DNA of 64,000 bases. Origin: Campylobacter jejuni subsp. jejuni 414. Lineage in GTDB: Bacteria; Campylobacterota; Campylobacteria; Campylobacterales; Campylobacteraceae. The stretch's first letter is position 1; each line of letters begins with the position of its first letter. The DNA lies in assembly GCA_000163995.1 (NCBI GenBank), contig CM000855.1:468583-532582 (forward strand). Reading direction: 5' to 3'. The notes below the pieces were generated by a model. That model saw only the letters and a program-made list of their open reading frames with translations, did no database searches and was not told the DNA's origin. Below, piece after piece: positions 39,347 through 48,535 of the stretch. The translations under genes and the position numbers were made by a program.

Positions 39347-40663
39347 ATGGCAAAAAAACAACTCTCCCTAACAAAGCTTAGTGTTCCTATTTTTTGGGAT
39401 TTGCTTTCTAAATATTTAACCGTGATTATCAATACCGCTATGGTATCGCATTATTCTAATTTTCTTGTGGGTGCTATGGGGGCTGGAAATCAAATTTTAG
39501 ATCTTTTTATTACTATTTTTTTATTTTTAAGCGTGGGTTGTAGTATAGTGCTTGCTCAGGCGATTGGAGCAAGAGATCATGTTTTAGCAAGAAAGGTGAT
39601 TCATCAAAGTTTGTTTTTAAATGCACTTTTGGGTTTTGTGTGCGGTGCACTTATTTTGTGGCACGGGGAGTATTTGCTTTATCTTTTAAAAATCCCGCAA
39701 GAATTGCTTAAAGATAGCAAAATTTATTTACATATGCTTGCAATTTGTTTATTTTTTGACGCTATAGGTATTGTTTTAGCAGCCATTGTAAGGGTTTATA
39801 ATATGGCTTATTGGGTAATGCTTATAGGCTTTTTGATGGATGTGGTAGTAATTTGTGGAAATTATTATGTTTTGCATTATACAAAATTAGAACTTTTTGG
39901 AGTGGGGCTTAGTAATATTTTTGCTCGTATTGTTGCTATAGTTGCCTTGTTCGCGATACTTTTTTATAAGCTTAAAATTCATCTTAAAATCAAAGAAATG
40001 ATTCAACTTGAAAAAGAAGTTTTAAAAAAGGTTTTAAATATAGGTGGATTTTCAGCTGGAGAAAATCTTTTATGGATAGTGCAATATACCATAGCTTTTG
40101 CTTTTGTGGCGAGTTTGGGTGAGGCGAGTTTGAGTGTGCAAACGATTTATTTTCAAATTTCGTTGCTTATCATGCTTATAGGACAAGCTACGAGTATAGC
40201 TAATGAGATCATAGTAGGTAAATTAGTCGGCGCTAGATATGAAAATATCGCCTATAAACATGCTTGGAGTGCTTTATATTTTAGCGTGATAGCGAGTGCT
40301 TTTGTGGCACTTTTAAACTATCTTTGTCAAGATTTTACTATGCAAATTTTAGGGCTTAAAGAAGAGTTGAAAAATTTAATGATACCTTTATTTACTCTTT
40401 CAATCTTTCTTGAAATTTCACGCACATTTAATATAGTTATGGTTAATTCTTTGCGTGCAAGTGGTGATGCGAAATTTCCGTTTTTTAGCGGACTTGTTTT
40501 TATGATGGGAGTATCCTTACCAGTAGGCTATGTGCTTTGTTTTCATTTTAATCTTGGGATTTTAGGTGTTTGGATAGGTTTTTGTGCAGATGAGTTTTTG
40601 CGTGGAATGGTAAATTCATACAGATGGAAAAGTAAAAAATGGCAAGGCAAAGCTCTAGTTTAA
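39347..40663 (+). CDS. MATE family multidrug/Na+ antiporter
   Basis: A 438-residue protein with twelve hydrophobic segments in two homologous halves, typical of MATE exporters. Motifs include LSVPIFWDLLSKYLTVIINT at the start, AMGAGNQILDL, FLFLSVGCSIVLAQAIGA, and the second-half SLLIMLIGQATSIANEIIVG and MVNSLRASGDAKFP. It should exchange Na+ or H+ for organic cations. The ligand is not predictable. The next gene overlaps its end by 25 bases. Confidence 0.93.
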   Translation: MAKKQLSLTKLSVPIFWDLLSKYLTVIINTAMVSHYSNFLVGAMGAGNQILDLFITIFLFLSVGCSIVLAQAIGARDHVLARKVIHQSLFLNALLGFVCGALILWHGEYLLYLLKIPQELLKDSKIYLHMLAICLFFDAIGIVLAAIVRVYNMAYWVMLIGFLMDVVVICGNYYVLHYTKLELFGVGLSNIFARIVAIVALFAILFYKLKIHLKIKEMIQLEKEVLKKVLNIGGFSAGENLLWIVQYTIAFAFVASLGEASLSVQTIYFQISLLIMLIGQATSIANEIIVGKLVGARYENIAYKHAWSALYFSVIASAFVALLNYLCQDFTMQILGLKEELKNLMIPLFTLSIFLEISRTFNIVMVNSLRASGDAKFPFFSGLVFMMGVSLPVGYVLCFHFNLGILGVWIGFCADEFLRGMVNSYRWKSKKWQGKALV

Positions 40664-41286
40664 AATCTTTTATTTATAAAGATGAGTGCTATTTTTACAC
40701 TAAAAAACGCATAAAAAGTTTAAGATTAAGGTTAAATGAAAAAGGCGAATTTGTTCTTAGTATCCCTTATTTTTGTGCTTTTAAAAGCGTTTATGAATTT
40801 TTAGATAAATCAAGTGTTTGGATAAGCGAGACTAAAAAAAGATTTCACAAAAAAGCTTTAAAAGATGATGAGTTAATCTTTTTGGCTAAAAAATATAAAA
40901 TTATTTTTGATGAAAATGTCAAAAAAACTTATTTTGATAAAGATAAGATTGTTTCTATAGATAAAGTAAGATTAGATTTATTTTTAAGGCAAAATGCTAA
41001 AAAGATTTTTAGCTTTTATCTTAAAAAATGGAGTAAAAAAACAGGCTTATTGTGTACGCATTTAAGCATTAAAACTATGAAAACACGTTGGGGTTCTTGT
41101 AATCATAATAAAGCTTATATTAATTTAAATTTAAAACTTTTGCAAAAGAGTTTAAAGGCTATTGATTATGTAATTTTGCACGAAATAAGTCATTTAAAAT
41201 TTCCAAACCACAGTAAGGAATTTTATGCTTTTATTGAGTATTTTATGAGCGATTTTAGACAAAGAGAGAAAGAATTTTTAAGTTAA
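40639..41286 (+). CDS. YgjP-like (DUF45/WLM) metallopeptidase-like protein
   Basis: A 215-residue member of the YgjP family. It has the N-terminal RIKSLRLRLNEKGEFVLSIP region, TRWGSCNHNKAYINLNLKLL, and the zinc motif HEISHLKFPNHSKEF, where HExxH plus a downstream His bind zinc. The family is often found beside hsdR genes or alone. Its function is not settled. It overlaps the MATE gene and ends 42 bases before the unknown gene that precedes hypF. Confidence 0.88.
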   Translation: MARQSSSLKSFIYKDECYFYTKKRIKSLRLRLNEKGEFVLSIPYFCAFKSVYEFLDKSSVWISETKKRFHKKALKDDELIFLAKKYKIIFDENVKKTYFDKDKIVSIDKVRLDLFLRQNAKKIFSFYLKKWSKKTGLLCTHLSIKTMKTRWGSCNHNKAYINLNLKLLQKSLKAIDYVILHEISHLKFPNHSKEFYAFIEYFMSDFRQREKEFLS

Positions 41287-41328
41287 AAATGTTATATTTA
41301 TAGTTCATCTTTCAAAAAAAGGCATAAT

Positions 41329-42850
41329 ATGACTTTAGATTTTGATTTTATTTATAGCGCGGATAATGATATTTTTGAATATTTATTGCATTTTTATGCG
41401 AGAAATTATAATTATAATTTTATAAAACAAGATAATATTTATCATTTTTCTATTGATGCAGATGAAGCAAATTTAAAGACTTTTTGTGATTCTTTAAATT
41501 TAATGAGCTATAGTGTTTTTTTGAAAAAATTTGATGTAAAAGCGGGACAAAATTTCAGCCTTTTTGCACTAGAAGATAAAGAATTTTCAAAATTTTCTTA
41601 TATCACGCATCTAAATTCTAATGCTTATCAAGAAAAAAAAATTTTAAAATAAAAACGAATGGGAAGTGTTTTGTGAGTGTGAATTTTCAAGTAATTTATC
41701 AGAATTTGAAAAAATCAATGAAGACAATTTCAATACTTTTTTAAAACTTGCTTTTGATTTGCTAACTGGAGAAAAAAGCATTTATTTAAAAGATAAAAAT
41801 GGCATTTATGAATTTTCTTTATTTAAGAACGATTTTACGGGAGATTTTTTGCTTCCTTGTGATATTAAGGCTATAAATTTAGTTTTTGTTTGTTCAAATG
41901 AAAATTTAAAACTTCTTGCAAGCTTGGAAAAACCTTTAATGAAATTAAGACTTAATGCTATGTTTAGAAAAAATCATAATCTTGATTTTAATGATTTCAA
42001 AATAAGACTTGCTAGGGATTTGTTTTCCTTTGCTTTAGGGTTAAAGCTTTTTGAAAATGAATATAAATTTTTAAGCGTGAAAAAGATAGAAGAATACCAA
42101 AAAGATTTTTATATTAGCGCTTTAGATGATCAAGTAGTGGTTTTAGAAGGCTTTGAATTTATCAATGCTAAGGCAAAAGAGCTTATTTTTTCTAAAGAAG
42201 ATAAAAATATGGCAAGAATTTCTTATCTTGTGAGCCGTTATAAAGAAAAGGCTTTTATTTTAGAGCTTAGCAAAGATTATGAAGATATTTTGCTTATAAA
42301 TAAAGAACTTAATTTACTTAATCTTTCCTTACCAAAACATAGCAAAGAACTTTATGATGAGATTAAAAAAGATGAAACCGGTGTAAGACTTTTAGAAAAT
42401 TTCGCTAAAGAATTTCCTCTTTTAGATGAAAGTTTTGAACTTAAAAACAATTTTTATTCTTTGCTTGGTTTGGTGGCTAGGGTGCTAAATTTGGGTAAAA
42501 ATTTACAAGAATCTGCTAATGAGCTTTTAAAAATTGCCGATGAGTCAAAAATGCCTCGTGGAGTGAAGATTGATTATCGTTTAAAAGCAGATAAGAGTTT
42601 TGATTATGCTAGAACTTTAAGATCTGCTATGAGTTTTATGCTAGCAGGAGTAGATAGTGCTAATATCGCTTATGGAGCGGTTGAAAGTTTGGCCTATTTC
42701 TTGCGCGATACTTATGATGAGTTAAGAGAGAAAAAACAAAGTGAATTAGCACTTATAAGCGGATCTTTGTTTGAACACAAATCTTTGCTTAAAAATACTC
42801 TAAAACATCTTAAAAATTGTCAGCTAAGCGATGTGCCACTTAGGATATAA
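41329..42850 (+). pseudogene. Unknown conserved protein (Cj0621-like), frameshifted
   Basis: A first frame reads 107 residues from ATG 41329 and stops at 41650-41652. Another frame resumes NKNEWEVFCECEFSSNLSEF and continues to 42850. Joining them at the ATTTTAAAATAAAAAC stretch (about 41641-41655) gives about 506 residues. The protein is soluble, rich in Lys, Phe and Glu, mostly helical near the C-terminus, with LARDLFSFALGLKLFENEYK in the middle. I recognise no domain. Its end overlaps the hypF start by 20 bases, so it may be transcribed with the hyp genes, but a link to hydrogenase is only inference. Confidence 0.72.
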
Positions 42851-45017
42851 GATAAAAATTTCAGGCTTGGTTCAAGGGGTGGGTTTTCGCCCTTTGGTTT
42901 ATGAATTAGCTTTGAAATTAAAATTCTTTGGAGAGGTAAGAAATGATGGTTTTGGTGTAGAGATCATCCTTGCTTGCACCCACAAAGAATGTGAAATTTT
43001 TATAGAAAATTTAAAAAATCATCTCCCGCCTTTAGCAAGAATGGATCAGCTTGTAATTACGCAAATTTCCATTCCAAACTATACAAATTTTAGTATTACT
43101 TCTTCTTTGCAAAATGCAAAAAGCACTCCTATGTTAAGTGATTTTGCACTTTGTAAAGAGTGTAAAAAAGAATTTTTTGATGAAAAAAATCCACGCTTTT
43201 TATATCCTTTTATCACTTGCACGCATTGTGGGCCACGCTTTAGTATCATAAAAAGTCTTCCTTATGATAGATCTAATACTTCTATGCAAGAATTATTTAT
43301 GTGTGAGTTTTGTAAAAGCGAATACGAAGATCCTAAAAATAGGCGTTTTCATGCTCAACCTATAAGTTGTCCTAAATGCAAGATTAGCGTTTTTCTTAAA
43401 AGTCAAAAGGGTAAAATTTTAGCTAGAGATCAAGAAGCTTTTATACAAAGTGCGAAGCTTTTAAAAGAAGGTAAAATTTTAGCTATCAAAGGTATGGGCG
43501 GTTTTCATTTAATGTGCGATGCTTTTAACGAAGAGTCTTTAAAAGCTCTAAGGCTTAGAAAAAATCGTCCCAAAAAACCCTTTGCTTTGATGTGTAAAGG
43601 TTTGCAAAATGCTAAAGAACTTGCCTTTATAGATGAAAAAGAAGAAGCTTTGTTAAGTGGAGTTTTAGCTCCTATTGTGATTTTAAAGGCGAAAAAAGCC
43701 CTTTCTTTAATCGCACCTGACATCGATAAGATCGGAATTATGTTAGCTTATACGCCTTTGCATCTTTTGATTTTTGAGTATTTTAAAGGAAGCCTTGTAG
43801 CAACGAGTGCGAATTTAAGTGGAGAAAGTATCATTAAAGATGAGGTTAATTTGTGTCAAAAACTTGATGGAGTTTTTGATTTTTATTTGGATTATGATAG
43901 AGAAATTATAAATGCAAGTGATGATAGTATCGCCCAGGTGATAAAGGGTGAGACTATGTTTTTACGTACTTCAAGGGGGTTAAATCCTTTTTATTTAGAA
44001 AGAAAATTTGATAAAAAAGGCACTTTTTTAGCCTTAGGCGCGGAGCTTAAAAATGAATTTGTGATTTTTTATGAAAACAAGCTTTTGATTTCTCCTTATA
44101 TAGGGGATTTAAAAAGTCTTGATGTGCATGAGAGATTTTTTAAACTTTTGGAATTTTTTAAACAAAATTATGATTTAAAATTTGATACAATTTTGTGCGA
44201 TAAACACCCGCATTTTAGCTATGCGAAAGAGTTTGAAAATAGGGTTAAAATTTCTCACCATTATGCGCATTTTTGTGCGGCTTATTTTGAATATGAAAAA
44301 GAGTTTTTAAAAGATGAAAAGGCTTTGGCTTTTATTTGTGATGGAACAGGTTATGGAGAAGATGGTAAAATTTGGGGTGGAGAGGTTTTTGTAGGAAATT
44401 TAAAAGAATATGAACGAGTTGCGCATTTTGAAAATTTCACCCTTATAAATAGCGATATTAAAAACATACAAAATTTAGCTCTAAGTTTAATTTTTCATTA
44501 TGATTTAGAAGATAAAGCTAGGGAGTTTTTAGCAAAAATTCCAAAAATAAAACTTGAAAATCTTAAAAAAATTTACTCACATTCTAAGCTACAAACAAGC
44601 TCTTTAGGACGCATTATTGATGCTTTTGGAAGTATTGTTTTTGGTTTAGAAAAGAGTTCTTATGAGGCTCAAGTTGGCTTGATGTGTGAAGCTTTTTATG
44701 ATAAAAATCTTGATTTTTCTTATGAACTTTTTGTAGAAAAAGAGCAGATTGATTTTAAAAGCTTGATTTTAGGAGCTTTACAAGATGAAAAAAGTAAGGC
44801 GGTTACAGGCATGTTTAATGCTTTGGCAAATTTTATCATAAGTTTTAGCAAAGATTATGATTTAAAAGTGCTTTTAAGTGGAGGGGTTTTTCAAAATAAA
44901 ACCTTGCTTGAAATTTTAAAAGCTAAAAATTTTGATTTTTTTGTGCCTTTGAAATATCCTTGCAATGATAGCTCCATAGCTTTGGGACAGATGGTGCATT
45001 ATTTAAAAAAAGAGTGA
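42831..45017 (+). CDS. hypF: Hydrogenase maturation carbamoyltransferase HypF
   Basis: HypF makes carbamoyl-AMP and passes the carbamoyl to HypE for the cyanide ligands of [NiFe] hydrogenase. The 728-residue protein has an acylphosphatase domain (VQGVGFRPLVYELALK, residues 15-30), two zinc fingers (CKECKKEFFDEKNP with CTHCGPRFS, then CEFCKSEYEDPKNRRFHAQP with CPKC), a YrdC-like domain (IKGMGGFHLMCDA, KNRPKKPFALM) and a C-terminal Kae1-like domain (HHYAHF, FICDGTGYGEDG, LSGGVFQNKTLLE). The length is normal. Confidence 0.96.
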   Translation: MCHLGYKIKISGLVQGVGFRPLVYELALKLKFFGEVRNDGFGVEIILACTHKECEIFIENLKNHLPPLARMDQLVITQISIPNYTNFSITSSLQNAKSTPMLSDFALCKECKKEFFDEKNPRFLYPFITCTHCGPRFSIIKSLPYDRSNTSMQELFMCEFCKSEYEDPKNRRFHAQPISCPKCKISVFLKSQKGKILARDQEAFIQSAKLLKEGKILAIKGMGGFHLMCDAFNEESLKALRLRKNRPKKPFALMCKGLQNAKELAFIDEKEEALLSGVLAPIVILKAKKALSLIAPDIDKIGIMLAYTPLHLLIFEYFKGSLVATSANLSGESIIKDEVNLCQKLDGVFDFYLDYDREIINASDDSIAQVIKGETMFLRTSRGLNPFYLERKFDKKGTFLALGAELKNEFVIFYENKLLISPYIGDLKSLDVHERFFKLLEFFKQNYDLKFDTILCDKHPHFSYAKEFENRVKISHHYAHFCAAYFEYEKEFLKDEKALAFICDGTGYGEDGKIWGGEVFVGNLKEYERVAHFENFTLINSDIKNIQNLALSLIFHYDLEDKAREFLAKIPKIKLENLKKIYSHSKLQTSSLGRIIDAFGSIVFGLEKSSYEAQVGLMCEAFYDKNLDFSYELFVEKEQIDFKSLILGALQDEKSKAVTGMFNALANFIISFSKDYDLKVLLSGGVFQNKTLLEILKAKNFDFFVPLKYPCNDSSIALGQMVHYLKKE

Positions 45018-45057
45018 TTTTATCTTTAAACTCATAATTTTTTAATACTTTTAAGGT

Positions 45058-45063
45058 TAAAAT
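45058..45063 (+). promoter_or_regulatory. Candidate -10 box upstream of hypB
   Basis: TAAAAT, preceded by GGT, lies 28 bases before the hypB ATG in the 73-base hypF-hypB gap. AAGGA follows at 45080-45084. It may give hypBCDEA their own transcript. Confidence 0.4.
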
Positions 45064-45090
45064 AGAACAAAAATTATATAAGGAAATAAA

Positions 45091-45834
45091 ATGTGTAAAG
45101 ATTGCGGCTGTTCTATAAATTCAACTCATACACACGATCATCATCATGATCATCACCATGAAAATCCAAGCTTAAAAGAAAGTAAAACTATAGAAGTGAT
45201 TTCTAAAATTTTAAGCAAAAATGATGATGAAGCAAAACACAATAGAGCGCATTTTAATGAAGCTAACACACTTTGTATCAATTTAATGAGTTCTCCAGGT
45301 AGTGGAAAAACCACGCTTTTAGAAAGTACGATTAAAGCTTTGAAAAATGAGCTTAAAATCGCTGTAATTGAAGGGGATTTGGAAACAAATAATGATGCTT
45401 TAAGGGTAAAAAATGCCGGAGCTTTAGCGTATCAAATCACAACAGGACAAAGTTGTCATTTAGACGCTTTTATGGTGCATGAGGCTTTGCACCACTTAGC
45501 GATTAAAGATGTGGATTTGCTTTTTATAGAAAATGTGGGAAATTTGGTTTGTCCTGCAAGTTATGATTTAGGAGAGCATTTAAATGTAGTTTTGCTTTCT
45601 GTAACCGAAGGAAGTGATAAGCCGCAAAAATATCCTGTGATGTTTAAAAAGGCTGATATTGTTTTAATCACAAAGGCAGATTTAGCGCATCATTTTGATT
45701 TTGATGTTAAAGAGGCAACTAAGCTGATTAAAGAATTAAATCCTAGAGTAGATATTATCACACTTGATGCAAAAAATGGCACTAATATGGAGCTTTGGTA
45801 TAAAGTGCTTAAACTCAAAAAGGAGCTTTTTTAA
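45091..45834 (+). CDS. hypB: Hydrogenase nickel-incorporation GTPase HypB
   Basis: HypB is a G3E-family GTPase that delivers nickel to hydrogenase and, in epsilonproteobacteria, may aid urease-like nickel needs. The 247-residue protein starts MCKDCGC, the high-affinity nickel site, followed by a histidine-rich segment (THTHDHHHDHHHE). GTPase motifs are the P-loop SSPGSGKTTLLE, IEGDLETNNDA, ENVGNLVCPA and TKADLA. Its stop overlaps the hypC ATG by one base. Confidence 0.96.
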   Translation: MCKDCGCSINSTHTHDHHHDHHHENPSLKESKTIEVISKILSKNDDEAKHNRAHFNEANTLCINLMSSPGSGKTTLLESTIKALKNELKIAVIEGDLETNNDALRVKNAGALAYQITTGQSCHLDAFMVHEALHHLAIKDVDLLFIENVGNLVCPASYDLGEHLNVVLLSVTEGSDKPQKYPVMFKKADIVLITKADLAHHFDFDVKEATKLIKELNPRVDIITLDAKNGTNMELWYKVLKLKKELF

Positions 45835-46115
45835 TGTGCTTATCTATACCTTCTGAAATTTTAGAAATCGATGAACTAAATAACGCTTTAGTGCAAACTT
45901 TAGGTGTGAAAAGAAAAGTAAATTTAGATCTTATTGATGAGCCTTTAAAACAAGGTGATTATGTCTTAATCCATGTAGGCGTTGCTATGGAAAAAATCGA
46001 CAAAGAAGCCGCACTAGAAAGCATTAAAACCTATCAAGAAATAGTGGAAAAAATGAATAGCGGAGAGATAAAAAGCGATGAAGGAGATTTAGGTTTAAAT
46101 GAATTTTATCGATGA
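45834..46115 (+). CDS. hypC: Hydrogenase maturation chaperone HypC
   Basis: HypC carries the Fe(CN)2CO group with HypD and guards the hydrogenase large subunit. The 93-residue protein begins MCLSIPSEIL, with the essential Cys2, and has the GDYVLIHVGVAMEKID motif. Its end overlaps hypD by 17 bases. Confidence 0.95.
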   Translation: MCLSIPSEILEIDELNNALVQTLGVKRKVNLDLIDEPLKQGDYVLIHVGVAMEKIDKEAALESIKTYQEIVEKMNSGEIKSDEGDLGLNEFYR

Positions 46116-47190
46116 ATTTAGAGATAAAGAAAGCATTTTAGCTTTAAAAAAACTCATTGAACAAGAACTTAAAAATCCTATCAATATCATGGAAATTTGT
46201 GGCGGACATACGCATAGCATTATGAAATATGCTCTACCTTCTATCTTACCAAAGGAAATTAATTTTATCCATGGGCCAGGGTGTCCAGTTTGTGTGATGC
46301 CAAGAGAACGCATTGATACGGCTATTAAGCTTGCTTCTATGAAAGATACGATTTTTTGTACCTTAGGAGATCTTTTAAGAGTGCCTGGAAGTGAAATTTC
46401 TTTGCTAGATTTAAGAGCAAAAGGGGCTGATGTTAGAGCACTTTATTCCCCACTTGAAGTTTTAGAGATCGCTAAGCAAAATTTAGATAAAAACATCATC
46501 TTTTTTGCTATAGGTTTTGAAACCACTACGCCTATGAGTGCTTTACTTCTTGAAAAAGTTATAGAAGAGAGATTAAATAATGTCTTTTTTCATATCAATC
46601 ATATCACTGTTCCAGCTCCGGTGGAAGTGATTATGAATGATGAAAATGTAAAAATCAATGCTTTTTTAGGTCCTTCTCATGTGAGCGTGATTACAGGTTA
46701 TGGCATTTATGAGCCTTTAGCGGAAAAGTTTAAAACTCCTATAGCCGTGAGTGGCTTTGAGCCTGTGGATATTTTAGAAAGTGTGTTAAATGTCATAAAA
46801 CAAAGCAATGAAGGCACTTTTAAAGTGTATAATCAATACAAAAGAGCTGTAAGCAAAGAAGGCAATGTCAAGGCGCAAAATTTGGTAAAAAAATATTTTA
46901 AAGTGTGTGATTTTGAATTCCGTGGTTTAGGACTTATCAAAGAGGGAGGTTTAGCGCTAAAAGAAGAATTTAGTGTCTATGATGCGAGTAAAAAATTTGA
47001 TTGTGCTGTGCAAAGTAAAAATGAAAGCAAAGCCTGTATTTGTGGGCAAATTTTAAGAGGTTTAGCTAAGCCTAATGATTGTAAGGTTTTTGGCAAGGCT
47101 TGTACGCCAAGAAGTCCTATAGGAAGTTGTATGGTTTCAGGTGAGGGTGCTTGTGCGGCATATTATAAATACTCAAAGGTGAATGTATGA
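46099..47190 (+). CDS. hypD: Hydrogenase maturation iron-sulfur protein HypD
   Basis: HypD is the redox scaffold on which the Fe(CN)2CO cofactor is built with HypC. The 363-residue protein has the motifs MEICGGHTHSI (about 30-40), HGPGCPVCVMPRERID, FFAIGFETTTP and the C-terminal [4Fe-4S] region CICGQILRG, CKVFGKACTPRSPIGSCMVS with GACAAYY. It overlaps hypC and hypE. Confidence 0.96.
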   Translation: MNFIDEFRDKESILALKKLIEQELKNPINIMEICGGHTHSIMKYALPSILPKEINFIHGPGCPVCVMPRERIDTAIKLASMKDTIFCTLGDLLRVPGSEISLLDLRAKGADVRALYSPLEVLEIAKQNLDKNIIFFAIGFETTTPMSALLLEKVIEERLNNVFFHINHITVPAPVEVIMNDENVKINAFLGPSHVSVITGYGIYEPLAEKFKTPIAVSGFEPVDILESVLNVIKQSNEGTFKVYNQYKRAVSKEGNVKAQNLVKKYFKVCDFEFRGLGLIKEGGLALKEEFSVYDASKKFDCAVQSKNESKACICGQILRGLAKPNDCKVFGKACTPRSPIGSCMVSGEGACAAYYKYSKVNV

Positions 47191-48161
47191 AAAATATTTC
47201 CTTAGCCCATGGGGGTGGTGGAGAAGAGATGAATGAGCTTTTAACTAAGCTTTTTAAGATCTTTGATAATGAAATTTTAAATGCAAGTAATGATGCAGCA
47301 ATTTTGGGAAATTTGGCTTTAAGTACGGATTCTTTTGTTTTAAGTCCGATTTTTTTAGATGAAGAGATTAATATCGGCAAACTTTGTGTTTGTGGTTCTA
47401 TTAATGATGTTTTAATGGTAGGTGCTAAGCCAAAATACCTAAGTTTAGGACTTATTCTAGAAGAAGGTTTTGAGCTAGAAAAACTAGAACGCATTTTAAA
47501 AAGTATTAAAGAAGAGTGTGAAAAATGTGGAATAATGTTAGTTTGTGGCGATACTAAAGTCGTCCCTAAAGGTAAAGGAGATGAAATTTATATCAATACC
47601 ACCGTCTTAGGAGAAATCATTGCTAAAAAAGAGAGTAAAAATATCAAAGCAGGGCTTAGCATACTTCTTTCAGGTGATATAGGAAGACATGGGGCTAGTG
47701 TTTTAATCAAAAGAAATGAGTTAGAAGCTGATATAAAAAGCGATTGTAAGGCTTTAGATAAAGAAGTTTTAGAGCTTTTAGAAAAAGGCGTAAAAGTCGT
47801 AGCTATGCGTGATGCTACTCGTGGGGGACTTAGTGCGGTTTTAAACGAATGGGCAAAGCAAAGCACGAATGATCTTTTGATTTTTGAAGAAAAAATTATC
47901 GTTCAAGATGAAGTTTTAGGACTTTGTGAGCTTTTTGGCTATGAAGCGTATGAGCTTGCCAACGAAGGCACTTTTATACTTTGTGTAGAAAAAGAAGATG
48001 AGTTAAAAGCCTTAGAAATTCTAAAAAAATACAATGCAAACGCGAGTATCATAGGCGAAGTTTTAGAAGAGAAAAAAGCACGCGTGGTTTTACAAAATGC
48101 TTATGGAGCCAAACGCTTTTTAGAAAGCCCCAAAGGCGAGCTTTTACCAAGAATTTGCTAA
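47187..48161 (+). CDS. hypE: Hydrogenase maturation protein HypE
   Basis: HypE dehydrates a carbamoyl group on its C-terminal cysteine to thiocyanate, the source of the CN ligands. The 324-residue PurM/AIR synthase-like protein starts SLAHGGGGEEMNELL, has NDAAILGNLALSTDSFV, CGDTKVVPKGKGD, MRDATRGGLSAVLNEWA, and ends in the required PRIC motif with the terminal Cys. The hypA ATG overlaps the stop by one base (TAATG). Confidence 0.96.
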   Translation: MKNISLAHGGGGEEMNELLTKLFKIFDNEILNASNDAAILGNLALSTDSFVLSPIFLDEEINIGKLCVCGSINDVLMVGAKPKYLSLGLILEEGFELEKLERILKSIKEECEKCGIMLVCGDTKVVPKGKGDEIYINTTVLGEIIAKKESKNIKAGLSILLSGDIGRHGASVLIKRNELEADIKSDCKALDKEVLELLEKGVKVVAMRDATRGGLSAVLNEWAKQSTNDLLIFEEKIIVQDEVLGLCELFGYEAYELANEGTFILCVEKEDELKALEILKKYNANASIIGEVLEEKKARVVLQNAYGAKRFLESPKGELLPRIC

Positions 48162-48505
48162 TGCACGAATTAAGTATAGTAGAGTCTTTAATCGAACTTT
48201 GTGAAGAAAATGCTTTAAATAACAACGCTAAAAGCGTGCAAGAAATTTATGTAAAAATTGGGCGTTTAAGCGGTATAGAAGTGAATCTTTTTAAGCGTTG
48301 TTATGAAACTTTTAAAGAAAATTCCAATCTTTGTAAAAATGCTAAACTTTTTATAGAATTTGCCCCGCTTGAAATTTTATGCTTAAAATGTGATCAAAAA
48401 AGTATTTTAGAAGAAAATGTTTTTAAATGTCCTAAGTGTAAAAGCATAGAATACAAGATCGCACAAGGTGAGGACTTGCATCTCATGCGACTTGTCATGG
48501 AGTGA
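48161..48505 (+). CDS. hypA: Hydrogenase/urease nickel-incorporation metallochaperone HypA
   Basis: HypA works with HypB in nickel delivery. The 114-residue protein begins MHELSIVESLIELCEE, where Met1 and His2 bind nickel, and has a zinc site with two CxxC motifs (CLKCDQ and CPKC). I choose ATG 48161 over the slightly longer frame beginning at 48155 because MHELS is invariant. Its stop codon touches a strong hairpin shared with the convergent gene. Confidence 0.95.
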   Translation: MHELSIVESLIELCEENALNNNAKSVQEIYVKIGRLSGIEVNLFKRCYETFKENSNLCKNAKLFIEFAPLEILCLKCDQKSILEENVFKCPKCKSIEYKIAQGEDLHLMRLVME

Positions 48506-48535
48506 AAGTAAAAATCATTTTTTGATTTTTACTTT
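48505..48535. terminator. Bidirectional terminator between hypA and the HsdR-like gene
   Basis: AAAGTAAAAATCA (48505-48517) and TGATTTTTACTTT (48523-48535) form a perfect 13-bp stem with a 5-T loop. It begins at the last base of the hypA stop and covers the last codons of the convergent gene, so it can serve both. Confidence 0.75.

Noticed and set aside
45127-45162. Histidine codon repeat in hypB as a contingency repeat
   Set aside because: His-rich N-termini are a normal nickel-binding feature of HypB, and the codons are irregular rather than a clean tandem repeat.
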